A stretch of 64,000 bases of DNA from an uncultured Pseudomonadales bacterium (lineage in GTDB: Bacteria > Pseudomonadota > Gammaproteobacteria > Pseudomonadales > Azotimanducaceae). Numbering within the stretch: the stretch's first letter is position 1; the number at the start of each line of letters is the position of its first letter. Positions 11,901 to 19,819 of the stretch are shown one piece after another. Made by a program: the position numbers and the translations under genes. The DNA lies in NCBI GenBank assembly GCA_937775265.1, contig CALKBV010000009.1:62001-126000 (forward strand). The letters are read 5' to 3'. The notes under the pieces are model-generated. The model was not told where the DNA came from. It saw only the letters and a program-made list of their open reading frames with translations, and did no database searches.

Positions 11901-13489
11901 TGTTTGAAATAGTCGTAGATCATGCGTGACTTGTCTGACAGACAGGCCAGCGCTGAGTCATTACCCATGGATCCCAGAGGGTCTCGAACCTCAGTCACGA
12001 GTGGTATTAACATAAACTGCATCGTTTCTAGGGTGTATCCAAATGACTGCATGCGCTGCACGAGGCTTGAGGGCTCGTAGTTCAGTTCATTGCCAGTACT
12101 GGACAGATCACTCAGCTCGATCTTCTGGTTTTCGATCCATTGGCCATAGGGCCTTTGGGTGGCGAAATCCATTTTCAGCTCTTCGTCGGGGATGAGCCTG
12201 CCCGCAAAGAAATCGACCAGGAACATTTTGCCCGGTTGCAGGCGCCCCTTTTCCTTAACGTTGGCTGGATCAATCGGTAAGACACCTACTTCGCTCGCCA
12301 TCACAACCTTGTCGTCATGGGTCACGTAATAACGTGAAGGACGAAGACCATTTCGGTCGAGTACAGCGCCGATATATTGCCCGTCAGTGAAAACGATAGA
12401 TGCTGGGCCGTCCCAGGGTTCCATTAAGGCTGAGTGATACTCGTAAAAATCACGTTTTTCCTGCGGCATATTGACGTCTGCCTGCCAGGCTTCCGGGATC
12501 ATCATCATCACGGCTTCCTGCAGGCTCCTGCCAGACATCAGCAGAAATTCAAGCACATTATCGAAGGTGCCAGAATCGGAATAATCTGGTTGTATAATCG
12601 GGAAAAGGTCTTTAATTCGGTCGCCGAATTGTTCCGACCTGACGACACCCTCGCGGGCGGTCATATTATTTTTGTTGCCACGGAGGGTATTGATTTCGCC
12701 GTTGTGGCTCATGAAGCGGTTTGGCTGCGCTCTATCCCAGCTTGGGAAAGTATTGGTGGAGAATCTGCTATGAACCATCGCCAGATGGCTCTCATAGTCA
12801 GGGTCTTCGAGATCCGGATAGAAAGGGAACAACTGGCCTGGTGTGAGCATGCCCTTATAGACAATGATTCGCGAATTCAGGCTACAGACATAAACCTGGT
12901 GCGCTTCTTTCAGGTTCGAGTGCTGCTTTGTTTCTACAGTGAATCGACGACGAATAAGGTAGAGCGCGCGGTCGAAAGCATGGTCGGTGGTCTTGGAGCC
13001 CTCGATGACGACTTGCTCTATAAATGGCATTGCGTCTCTTGCAGCCGGGCCAATGTTAGCTTCATCAGGGCATATGGGGACTTCACGAAAGCCCAGGCAT
13101 TGCTGGCCTTCTTCCTGGATGATCCGTTCCATTACCCGTTTACAGTGTGCCCGTTCCTCCGGATTGTTAGGCAGGAACACATTTCCTATTGAGTAAGCCT
13201 GGGGTTCGGGGAGGGTGATCCCCAACTCTGCGAGCGTCTTCTGGAAAAATTTGTGTGAAATAGCGGTCAGAATACCTGCGCCGTCACCCGTATTTTCTTC
13301 AAACCCACAGCCGCCACGGTGATCCATTCTTGAGTTGATATGGTAGGCATCAGTCATTATCTCGTGACTGGGTACACCCTTGATATTGGCGACGAACCCT
13401 ACACCGCAGGAATCTTTTTCATTGGCCGGATCATATAACCCGATCTTTTCGGGAAACCCGATCTTGCCATCGATTCTTTTGCTAATCAT
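8915..13489 (-). CDS. gltB: Glutamate synthase large subunit
   Basis: Alpha subunit (1524 aa from the chosen start) that makes glutamate from glutamine and 2-oxoglutarate. The class II amidotransferase domain begins at the processed cysteine in KDSCGVGF (residue 28). The FMN/synthase domain follows, with the conserved GEGGEDPIRF and PGEGGELPGAKV motifs and the 3Fe-4S cysteines in CIMMRKCHLNTCP, then the C-terminal beta-helix rich in GG repeats. I prefer ATG at 13489, giving a 27-residue propeptide; a TTG at 13567 would add 26 low-similarity residues. The YDPANEKDSCGVGF start is closer to plant, cyanobacterial and Bacteroidetes enzymes than to the E. coli or Pseudomonas type. Confidence 0.95.
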   Translation of the reverse strand: MISKRIDGKIGFPEKIGLYDPANEKDSCGVGFVANIKGVPSHEIMTDAYHINSRMDHRGGCGFEENTGDGAGILTAISHKFFQKTLAELGITLPEPQAYSIGNVFLPNNPEERAHCKRVMERIIQEEGQQCLGFREVPICPDEANIGPAARDAMPFIEQVVIEGSKTTDHAFDRALYLIRRRFTVETKQHSNLKEAHQVYVCSLNSRIIVYKGMLTPGQLFPFYPDLEDPDYESHLAMVHSRFSTNTFPSWDRAQPNRFMSHNGEINTLRGNKNNMTAREGVVRSEQFGDRIKDLFPIIQPDYSDSGTFDNVLEFLLMSGRSLQEAVMMMIPEAWQADVNMPQEKRDFYEYHSALMEPWDGPASIVFTDGQYIGAVLDRNGLRPSRYYVTHDDKVVMASEVGVLPIDPANVKEKGRLQPGKMFLVDFFAGRLIPDEELKMDFATQRPYGQWIENQKIELSDLSSTGNELNYEPSSLVQRMQSFGYTLETMQFMLIPLVTEVRDPLGSMGNDSALACLSDKSRMIYDYFKQLFAQITNPAIDSIREEVVMSLSCFIGPERNLLETTEEHVHRLRLPHPILSNDELASIKNMSTRDWKTQTIDITFEKSAGKTGMLAAIDRICHEATTAIKDGFPIIVLSDRNISASRMALSSLIACGAVHHHLVGTYQRTRIGIVIESGEAREVHHHCLLIGYGADAINPYVAFESLWQAQQDGLLDATEYTDIHKIVASYKKGVAKGMLKVMAKMGISTLQSYKGAQIFEAVGLAEEIIDRCFSGTTSRVQGVSFDVLFDEMKIRHELGFPPRNENLIPLLPNPGDFHWRRGGDTHMWDPDTISNLQVAARTNNQDAYWQFANHANGESTRRATFRGLLDFNYAESTVELDEVEAASEIVKRFCTGAMSFGSISAESHEALAIAMNRLGGKSNTGEGGEDPIRFETMENGDSKRSAIKQVASGRFGVTIWYLANADELQIKIVQGAKPGEGGELPGAKVDKNIARIRHSTPGVGLISPPPHHDIYSIEDIAQLIHDLKNANPDARISVKLGSEIGVGTIAAGVTKAKADHLVIAGHDGGTGASPLTSIKHAGLPWELGLAETHQTLVMNNLRSRVVLQTDGQIKTGRDAAMALLLGAEEIGFATAPLVTLGCIMMRKCHLNTCPVGIATQDPALRAKFTGSPDHVVNYLFMVAEELRQIMAKLGIRTVNEMVGRVDLLSKDNAIEHWKSRGLDFTSILTPAKIVYEGTEVYQTMGQDHGLEKALDNTLIELAKPALESGERVDIEREVININRVVGTMLSHEVAKATRGEGFPEDTINIKLNGSAGQSLGAWLAKGITIEIEGDANDYVGKGLSGGKIIVYPPTNSSFAAEHNVLIGNVVLYGATSGEAYFRGIAAERFCVRNSGANAVIEGIGDHGCEYMTGGRVVVLGSTGRNFGAGMSGGVAYVWDTDGDFSGKCNTGTFELETVQSEADISELKNMIQKHEQYTGSAVARQILDDWSSELQKFIKVMPTDYKRVLEELAAEEALTAAVGS

Positions 13490-13857
13490 TTGCTTTAACT
13501 GTCCTGCTTTATGTTTTCGAATCTGTTCACTCGACGCGTCAGTCGACCCAGAAATAGACTGACCCAATCCCGATTTCTGGTTTGTTTAAAGTGCAGATGC
13601 CCAACGGGTTCACCGGATACGAGCTCGGCTATTCAGCGGGTCGAAAACAATAGCACCCGGCTGCTGAAAGTCAAGGGTATAGGCACGTACCGCGCCATTT
13701 CTTTTTATGCTAACTTATTGAAATAAAACAATATTTATAAATTGGGGCTTTAATGATGGTTGGCTTCTTCGTGAATATAGTCCGCCATTCAACAGGGGCA
13801 TGAGAATTTTCGTCTCAGGTGACTAATATTGGACCTTACCGGCTTTCTTGCAGGTTG
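13490..13857. other. Intergenic region upstream of gltB
   Basis: This 368-base spacer lies between the stop of the ATPase gene and the start of gltB, both on the minus strand. It includes the alternative N-terminal extension of gltB (13490-13567) and an AT-rich tract around 13700-13745. I see no convincing promoter, terminator or small gene in it, although the gltB promoter should lie here. Confidence 0.5.
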
Positions 13858-14646
13858 TTAAAGATGTCGGAGAAAACTCGAAGGATCCGCCAGGAATGCT
13901 CGCATCAGACTAACGTGCTCTACATCTTCCCAGGCAGTTTTTGTGATGGCTGTGTTATCCAGGTTATAAATTGTTGCGCCTTCGCACGCCATTATAATGG
14001 GAGAGTGCGTTGCTATCAGGAACTGTGCACCGAGACGGACAGCCTCTTTAATGATCGACAATAGAGACAGCTGGTGGATGGGTGAAAGTGGCGTTTCAGG
14101 TTCATCCAGTAGATAAAGCCCCTTGCTGTGTATTCTCTCCCGGAGGATGTTTACAAACCACTCTCCGTGCGAGAGCGCGTCTGGGTTTTCTCCATATCGC
14201 GATATGATGCCTGCTTTCTGGCCTTCCATGGCGCCTGCTGCCAGGGCTCTTCCATAGCCAGACAGGCTTTCGCTAAACTCGGTTTTTAGTTCATCCAGGT
14301 CCCGGATGTTTTCTGTCATCCGACGGGTGAAGCCAATGGCATCCTCGGCCCGGAAAAATAGTTTCACCTTTGGATGGCTGGATCGGGACAGGCGTAGTTG
14401 CTTCGCCAGCCGTCTGGCATCTTCGAGCATTGGATCTCTCGAAAGATCAGACAAACCGATGGCAGGGCACTTCATTCCGCAGGCAATCGCCTCCAGCAGA
14501 GTCGATTTGCCCGATCCATTCTCGCCGGCAAAAATTGTTACCGGGGCGTCAAAAGCCAGCGTTGACAGGGCCTGGATGCAGGGTACCGTAAACGGGTAAT
14601 CGTCTGGAAGGCTTTCACCCTCGAGCGTTAGGGAGGTTAAAAACAT
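13858..14646 (-). CDS. Stand-alone AAA/ABC-type ATPase (COG3910-like)
   Basis: Predicted soluble ATPase of 262 aa with an ABC/SMC-type nucleotide-binding fold and no membrane partner nearby. The Walker A motif GENGSGKST is at about residues 40-48, an ABC-like signature LSHGEW at about 160, Walker B LYLLDEPETPLSP at about 178, and the switch histidine in ATHSPI at about 217. This architecture matches the predicted ATPases of the COG3910/AAA_21 kind, whose role is not established; some are found with DNA-related genes. It is divergent from mdh and shares the 115-base spacer with it. I do not assign a function. Confidence 0.75.
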   Translation of the reverse strand: MFLTSLTLEGESLPDDYPFTVPCIQALSTLAFDAPVTIFAGENGSGKSTLLEAIACGMKCPAIGLSDLSRDPMLEDARRLAKQLRLSRSSHPKVKLFFRAEDAIGFTRRMTENIRDLDELKTEFSESLSGYGRALAAGAMEGQKAGIISRYGENPDALSHGEWFVNILRERIHSKGLYLLDEPETPLSPIHQLSLLSIIKEAVRLGAQFLIATHSPIIMACEGATIYNLDNTAITKTAWEDVEHVSLMRAFLADPSSFLRHL

Positions 14647-14681
14647 AACCCATAATTCATAATGCAGTGATTAGTAAGCTT

Positions 14682-14690
14682 GTTATAATC
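14682..14690 (+). promoter_or_regulatory. Extended -10 promoter element of mdh
   Basis: TGTTATAAT at 14682-14690 is a perfect extended -10 (TGnTATAAT) about 70 bases upstream of the mdh start. No good -35 is visible at 17 bases, which fits extended -10 promoters. A 6-base inverted repeat, TCAAGC (14701-14706) and GCTTGA (14723-14728), lies in the predicted leader. Confidence 0.5.
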
Positions 14691-14761
14691 TGCGCCCGCT
14701 TCAAGCACAAGTAATGCCTGAAGCTTGATTGAATACGTTAATTTGCAAAATGAGGATCAGT

Positions 14762-15742
14762 ATGAAAGAACCAGTCAGGGTAGCGGTAACGGGTGCAGCG
14801 GGGCAGATTAGCTATTCCCTTCTTTTTCGAATTGCATCAGGGCAATTGTTGGGGGTAGACCAGCCAGTCATTCTGCAATTGCTGGAGATTCCGCCAGCCA
14901 TGGAGGCGCTTTCCGGTGTGGTAATGGAGCTGGATGACTGCGCTTTTGAGTTGGTTCAGGGGATTGTTGCAACGGACGATCCGAATGTCGCCTTCAAAGA
15001 TGTTGATTATGCCCTTCTTGTAGGTTCGAGACCCCGCGGTCCAGGTATGGAGCGCAAGGATTTACTTGAAGCGAACGCGGCTATTTTCTCTGTTCAGGGT
15101 AAATCGTTGAATGATCATGCCAGCAGAGATGTGAGGGTGCTTGTTGTGGGTAATCCGGCAAATACCAACAGCCTGATTGCACAGCGTAATGCGCCTGACC
15201 TTGATCCCAGGAATTTTACAGCGATGACGCGCCTGGATCACAATCGTGCAGTGACTCAACTTGCTCAAAAAACAGGCAATCATGTAGCAGACGTCAAAGG
15301 GCTGGCAATTTGGGGTAATCACTCGGCTACCCAATATCCAGATATCAGTCATGCGTCAGTAGACGGAACAGCCGCTGACTCGCTGGTTGACCAGGCCTGG
15401 GTAGAAGGAACGTTTATCCCTACGGTTCAACAAAGGGGTGCAGCGATCATCAAGGCAAGAGGGTTATCAAGTGCAGCGTCAGCGGCTAATGCTGCTATTG
15501 AGCATATGCGCGATTGGGCGCTGGGCAGCGATGGTGAAGTCGTCAGTATGGCAGTCTATTCTGATGGTAGTTACGGTATTGCAGAAGGATTGATTTATTC
15601 ATTCCCGTGTACCTGTGCTGGTGGTGACTGGGCCATTGTTCAGGGACTTGCCATAAACGATTTCAGTCGAGGAAAAATGAACGATACCGAGGATGAGCTC
15701 GCAGAAGAACGTGATGCAGTGCGAGACCTGCTTCCTTCCTAG
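14762..15742 (+). CDS. mdh: Malate dehydrogenase (LDH-like, NAD-dependent)
   Basis: Interconverts malate and oxaloacetate in the TCA cycle (326 aa). The NAD-binding motif [19 protein letters not shown] is at the N-terminus. The catalytic region includes MTRLDHNRA (substrate Arg and Asp) and [12 protein letters not shown] with the proton-relay histidine. The frame is open 11 codons further upstream, but ATG 14762 has a GAGG sequence at ideal spacing and gives the usual 326-residue length. The protein belongs to the cytosolic-type MDH group found in many beta- and gammaproteobacteria, not the E. coli mitochondrial type. Stop codons of mdh and the next gene overlap at a CTAG. Confidence 0.96.
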   Translation: MKEPVRVAVTGAAGQISYSLLFRIASGQLLGVDQPVILQLLEIPPAMEALSGVVMELDDCAFELVQGIVATDDPNVAFKDVDYALLVGSRPRGPGMERKDLLEANAAIFSVQGKSLNDHASRDVRVLVVGNPANTNSLIAQRNAPDLDPRNFTAMTRLDHNRAVTQLAQKTGNHVADVKGLAIWGNHSATQYPDISHASVDGTAADSLVDQAWVEGTFIPTVQQRGAAIIKARGLSSAASAANAAIEHMRDWALGSDGEVVSMAVYSDGSYGIAEGLIYSFPCTCAGGDWAIVQGLAINDFSRGKMNDTEDELAEERDAVRDLLPS

Positions 15743-17040
15743 CGGGGAGGGATATTTTCCTCGGCGATGAGAACAGTCGCCGGGGCAGTGCCCCGGTTGG
15801 TAAAACGAAGCGCTTCCTTTGGAGGCTGAAAAAAAGCCTGTTCAGGCCCGACTGCTGTCAAATCGTCCAGAGCCATTTCGCCAGCTACGCCCATAATCAT
15901 CGTGTAGTTGGTATGTTGGGTAGTTGCTGAATTGCCCGGCTCGAGCATGAGTCTGGTTACTTTGAAGGCATCGAAATCGGCTATAAGGTCCAGGCCTGGC
16001 GAGATCTGTACGGTAGGCGTAGGTGTTGAGATCTCAGTTCTCGCACCTGCCAATGCGCTATCTGTGTCCCAGTGATCCTGGGTCAAGACCTCTTGTCCGA
16101 ACGACAGGATGTATCTTTCATAGTGGGGGGTTTGGAACTCGATGACCCTTACTCCGTGCTGTAGTGAGTGGGGTACCATTGGCGCGACAGTCACGACATC
16201 ACCAATGCTTAAATCCAGCATTCCGGTGTGTCGATACATGATTTTCCTCAGCTGCTCTTCCCTGGCATTAAGGTCAGGATCAATCTGTGCAATAAGTTTG
16301 TTGTACTCAGCGGGCGCAAAAAGATCGCCTGCGACAAGCCCCTGTTGCTTTTTTAGCGACCTAAGCTGTGCATCTACTTCGTTCCTGATCAGTTGATATT
16401 CGGTGACGGCCAGTTGGTAGCTGTCTCGAAAGCTAGCAACTGATTCGAACTCTTTGATCACGTCCTGATCGAAGCCGTAGCGAATTTTTCCCGAACCGTT
16501 CGGCCATGCGTCTGGGTCGATCTGTGTGACCACGTAAACTTCGATCTTCTTTTCGTGCATTTCAAAATACAGGTCGCCCAGGTTTGGTTCAGGGAATGGG
16601 GCAAGAATTTTGAGCAGGATGGGGGAGCCTGCGCACCCAAGATAATCCCCGAATACAAATAGTAACCAGGGAAGAGGGACACTTTTTACCGTTGATACAC
16701 CTCGTTGTTCGATGCCGGAATACCAGACCTCCTGTCCCCAGGGTTTCTGGACGCTGACGGTTTCAAGTTCAAATGGTCGGGTAAGACAAATTGGCTCGCT
16801 ACCCACTTTGTTTGCAGCCGCGGTCAGCTCGCCAAGATTATCTGGGTCGGTCCCAAGTGGGAATTCACGGTCGGATATTATGGTGTAAATTTCACCGGCT
16901 TCATGCAGCAGGATTACCTGTAGCTGGATCGATGTTGGTTGCGATTGATAGTCCGCGAAATGTTCGATGCAGAAATGAGACGCGCCCGGCATATCCAGCA
17001 GGTCCGGTGATACTGATTCTAGCTTGCCCAGGGATTTCAT
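15739..17040 (-). CDS. Phosphomannose-isomerase-like double-cupin protein
   Basis: Cytoplasmic protein of 433 aa resembling class I mannose-6-phosphate isomerases. The [11 protein letters not shown] motif is at about residue 98, [20 protein letters not shown] followed by [10 protein letters not shown] is near 143-170 (positions of the metal-binding His and Glu), and [20 protein letters not shown] is near 300. A second cupin-like segment with [11 protein letters not shown] and [10 protein letters not shown] forms the C-terminus. Between the two halves of the first domain is a helical, charged insert (about 190-285). The N-terminal 95 residues are not familiar. Substrate is unknown; the usual ManA zinc ligands are only partly evident. 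It overlaps the mdh stop tail to tail by 4 bases. Confidence 0.65.
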   Translation of the reverse strand: MKSLGKLESVSPDLLDMPGASHFCIEHFADYQSQPTSIQLQVILLHEAGEIYTIISDREFPLGTDPDNLGELTAAANKVGSEPICLTRPFELETVSVQKPWGQEVWYSGIEQRGVSTVKSVPLPWLLFVFGDYLGCAGSPILLKILAPFPEPNLGDLYFEMHEKKIEVYVVTQIDPDAWPNGSGKIRYGFDQDVIKEFESVASFRDSYQLAVTEYQLIRNEVDAQLRSLKKQQGLVAGDLFAPAEYNKLIAQIDPDLNAREEQLRKIMYRHTGMLDLSIGDVVTVAPMVPHSLQHGVRVIEFQTPHYERYILSFGQEVLTQDHWDTDSALAGARTEISTPTPTVQISPGLDLIADFDAFKVTRLMLEPGNSATTQHTNYTMIMGVAGEMALDDLTAVGPEQAFFQPPKEALRFTNRGTAPATVLIAEENIPPR

Positions 17041-17084
17041 CGCGTTATTGTACCGAAGCTGATGTCTAAACGCGCCGATAACGA

Positions 17085-17109
17085 GGTCCTATTTTCCGCT
17101 AGTAGGACC
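17085..17109. repeat. Inverted repeat in the divergent promoter region of the Ada-AlkA gene
   Basis: GGTCCTA (17085-17091) and TAGGACC (17103-17109) form a perfect 7-base-pair inverted repeat around an 11-base centre. It lies about 50 bases upstream of the Ada-AlkA ATG and 45 bases upstream of the divergent cupin gene. The spacing of half-sites is about 1.7 helical turns, compatible with a dimeric regulator. It does not match the E. coli Ada box. Confidence 0.5.
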
Positions 17110-17157
17110 CTCGATGAGTGCCTAAGATGGAATCATTTATTCGGTTGGGCTTTTTGA

Positions 17158-18612
17158 ATGCTACCAACAGGTGGAAAACTTGAGCAGGCCCTGAAGACTA
17201 GAGACCCTCGGTTCGACGGCAGATTCTTCATCGGTGTCAGGACGACGGGGATTTATTGTCGTCCTGTTTGCCCGGTAAAAATGCCTCGCGAAGAAAATGT
17301 CAGCTTTTTTGATAGTGCAGCGGCCGCAAGTGAAGCGGGATATAGACCGTGTCTTCGATGCCGCCCTGAATCGGCGCCAGGAATGCCTGCGTGGCGCGGA
17401 TCGTCCTCGACGGTGACTCGTGCGCTGAGGCTGATAAACGATGGTGCTCTGGATCAGGGGAGCGTCGCCATCTTGTGTGATCGGCTGGGCGTCACGACCA
17501 GGCACTTGGCGGAGTTGTTCACTAACCATCTTGGTGCCTCAGCGAAAACGGTGGCCCGGACACGTCGCCTTCAGTTCGCTAAAAAGCTGATTGATGAAAC
17601 CAGCCTTACGATGACTGAAATTGCTCTTTCATCCGGATATGGCAGTGTCTGGGGGTTCAACGACCATTTCGTACAAACGTACAGTCGATCGCCTGGGTCA
17701 CTCCGAAAAACCAGATTAACATCCGATGGAAGTGTTGAGCTGAAGATTTCGTTTCGGGAACCCTATGATTTTCAGAGCCTGCTCGAGTTCTATCGGATCA
17801 GGGCAATTCCCGGTGTGGAGAATGTAAGTGTAGACAATGTATGTGTGGGCATTGCGGGTGCGGACAATGGCGGTAAAAGTTACCAACGATCCTTTGTGCT
17901 TGATGGCAAGAGCGGGCATTTGTCAGTGTCGCAGTCTGGCAACCAACTGGTGTGTGCTGTTCAGGGAGGGAGCACGGGTTCGCTCCAGCGGATCATGCGT
18001 AAAGTCAGATTAATGTTTGACGTTGACGCTGTGCCAGAAGAGATAAACTCCGTGCTCAGCGAAGACAGGATTATGCGCGGGCTTGTGAAGCAGCGTCCCG
18101 GGCTCCGACTCCCCGGTGCCTTCGATGAATTTGAGATCGCAGTACGGGCGATTGTTGGGCAACAGGTTTCAGTTAAGGGAGCGACTACGGTCATGGGGAG
18201 GATCGCCGGCCAGTATGGCACCGAGACAGAGTTTGGGAGGGTGTTTCCAACCCCGGAAATTCTGGCTGACCTGGATCCTGCGTCGCTGCCAATGCCTTCA
18301 AAACGTGCGAGAGCGATAAAACTGCTGGCTATTGCAGTCGCAGATGGTGAGCTTGGGTTTGATATGGATGAACAGGCGTTTTACGAGCAGGTGATTGCCC
18401 TCCCGGGTATCGGACCCTGGACAGCGCAATATATTTGCCTGCGTGCCTACTCGAATCCAGATTCCTTTCTGCATGGTGACCTGGTGATTAGAAAAGTAGC
18501 AGAGAAAATCCTGGGTGTTAGCTCGGAAAAGGAACTTATTAACAGGGCGGAGGCCTGGCGACCCTGGCGTGGATACGCAGGTATGCATTTGTGGCGGGCT
18601 TCGGCAGGCTGA
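17158..18612 (+). CDS. Ada-type regulator fused to 3-methyladenine DNA glycosylase AlkA
   Basis: One protein (484 aa) joining an alkylation sensor and a base-excision enzyme. Residues 1-75 form the Ada zinc domain with cysteines at 34, 38, 65 and 68 (GIYCRPVCP and CLRCRPE). Methyl phosphotriester repair at the first of these would switch on DNA binding. Residues 85-185 are an AraC-type helix-turn-helix pair. Then come an AlkA N-terminal domain (about 195-300) and the HhH-GPD glycosylase with LPGIGPWTAQYICLRA and SFLHGDLVIRK, whose Asp aligns with AlkA D238. Ada-AlkA fusions are known in several phyla; the O6-methylguanine methyltransferase domain is separate, as the next gene. ATG 17158 lacks a clear ribosome site. 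Confidence 0.93.
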   Translation: MLPTGGKLEQALKTRDPRFDGRFFIGVRTTGIYCRPVCPVKMPREENVSFFDSAAAASEAGYRPCLRCRPESAPGMPAWRGSSSTVTRALRLINDGALDQGSVAILCDRLGVTTRHLAELFTNHLGASAKTVARTRRLQFAKKLIDETSLTMTEIALSSGYGSVWGFNDHFVQTYSRSPGSLRKTRLTSDGSVELKISFREPYDFQSLLEFYRIRAIPGVENVSVDNVCVGIAGADNGGKSYQRSFVLDGKSGHLSVSQSGNQLVCAVQGGSTGSLQRIMRKVRLMFDVDAVPEEINSVLSEDRIMRGLVKQRPGLRLPGAFDEFEIAVRAIVGQQVSVKGATTVMGRIAGQYGTETEFGRVFPTPEILADLDPASLPMPSKRARAIKLLAIAVADGELGFDMDEQAFYEQVIALPGIGPWTAQYICLRAYSNPDSFLHGDLVIRKVAEKILGVSSEKELINRAEAWRPWRGYAGMHLWRASAG

Positions 18613-18659
18613 ATAGCGGCGAAATGAAGCGTAAAGTGAAGTGTTAAGAGGAATCGATT

Positions 18660-19148
18660 GTGTACTACAAATATATACCATCGCCCGTCGGGAGGCTTTT
18701 GCTCGGGGGACAAACCAGCATCCTTGAGATGATTGGGTTTCCGGAAGGGAAGGGGGTTATTTCCCCGGAGGACGATTGGATTCAGGATATTTCTGTTTTC
18801 AAACAGGCCGAAGACCAGCTTAACGAATATTTCGAGGGCGAAAGGCAGCGATTCGATTTAAAGATGAAGCCCAGCGGAACACCGTTTCAGCTTAGCGTTC
18901 TTGCAGCTCTGCAGGATATTCCTTTCGGGCAGACAACCAGCTATCGCAATATTGCAGAGAGTATTGGACGTCCTAAGGCGGTCAGGGCGGTCGGTGCAGC
19001 CAATGGTCGTAATCCTCTGCCCATAGTCATTCCCTGTCATAGAGTGATCGGTGCAGATGGCAGCCTGACGGGCTTTGGTGGAGGGCTTGCGGCAAAGTCC
19101 TTCCTGCTAAACCTTGAATCTGCCGGGTTTAATCTTGCGAGTCAGTAA
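18660..19148 (+). CDS. ogt: Methylated-DNA-protein-cysteine methyltransferase
   Basis: Suicide repair enzyme (162 aa) that moves the methyl group of O6-methylguanine to its own cysteine in PIVIPCHRVIG (about residue 126). The RAVGAANGRNP helix-turn-helix recognition region precedes it. The start is GTG with an AGAGGA sequence upstream. It lies 47 bases after the Ada-AlkA fusion and is probably co-transcribed, so the two genes together supply all three alkylation-repair activities of the Ada response. Its 3' end overlaps the START-domain gene tail to tail by 20 bases. Confidence 0.95.
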   Translation: MYYKYIPSPVGRLLLGGQTSILEMIGFPEGKGVISPEDDWIQDISVFKQAEDQLNEYFEGERQRFDLKMKPSGTPFQLSVLAALQDIPFGQTTSYRNIAESIGRPKAVRAVGAANGRNPLPIVIPCHRVIGADGSLTGFGGGLAAKSFLLNLESAGFNLASQ

Positions 19149-19812
19149 AGCTGATCCCCGTTGGTGTCCCGTCTGGTCCATAGACCAATCTTGCATCGCG
19201 GTAGGGTGATTGTTGGACCAGTTCCCTGAATGCCCGCAGTGATTTGAACGGTAGATCGGTCAGCATTGAGTTAACCATCCAGGCAGGGAGCGCGCCACCC
19301 GGGTCGACGTACTGCTGCCAGGTCACCCGAAGTTTGTTCTTCCGGGTTGGCTCAAGAATGTAGGTTCCGAATGACTCCCGTATCCTGATGTGTTTCGTCT
19401 GGGGTATTTCATCGGGCATTGAATTCATTGTCACTCGCACGGTTGACTCGCCTTCAAACGTGATCGCGGCATGGAAAATGGAATCACGCGATTTTGCGGG
19501 GAAAGGGAGCGATGTCACTTGGTAAAAGGTCCTTTCAGTGGTGCTCGTTTCTCGAATGACGCGGCCTTCTTTGCACCGGAACAACCACTGTGTACATGCC
19601 GAGATATCGATAAGAAGCGCCATTGCCTGGGCCACTGTTGCATCGATTTCGGTTTCCGCCCGGAATTCCTCGTATTTGGTCGCTGATATGAGTCTTGATT
19701 GAACCAGGATGCCATCTTCATCAAGCCGTGTTTCCCACGCGTAGGCATCCGTCCATGTCAATCCTAGAATAGCGGTGACGAGCAGAACGCTTGGAAGTTT
19801 ATGGAGATTCAA
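19129..19812 (-). CDS. Exported START-domain protein
   Basis: Predicted periplasmic lipid-binding-fold protein (about 227 aa). With the TTG at 19812 as start it has a clean signal peptide (MNLHK followed by a hydrophobic stretch) ending at DAYA. The remainder has the START/polyketide-cyclase pattern: WLFRCKEGRVI, FYQVTSLPFPAKSRDS and WMVNSMLTDLPFKSL. No in-frame ATG exists near this point. The frame is open far into aroA, so an upstream start overlapping aroA is possible but would destroy the signal peptide. It begins 7 bases after the aroA stop. Function unknown; similar proteins are common in gammaproteobacteria next to housekeeping genes. Confidence 0.8.
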   Translation of the reverse strand: MNLHKLPSVLLVTAILGLTWTDAYAWETRLDEDGILVQSRLISATKYEEFRAETEIDATVAQAMALLIDISACTQWLFRCKEGRVIRETSTTERTFYQVTSLPFPAKSRDSIFHAAITFEGESTVRVTMNSMPDEIPQTKHIRIRESFGTYILEPTRKNKLRVTWQQYVDPGGALPAWMVNSMLTDLPFKSLRAFRELVQQSPYRDARLVYGPDGTPTGISFTDSQD

Positions 19813-19819
19813 GTTGAAG

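Noticed and set aside
12434..13192. Plus-strand open frame of 252 codons opposite the gltB amidotransferase domain
   Set aside because: Antisense to conserved gltB sequence; composition and lack of motifs mark it as a shadow frame.
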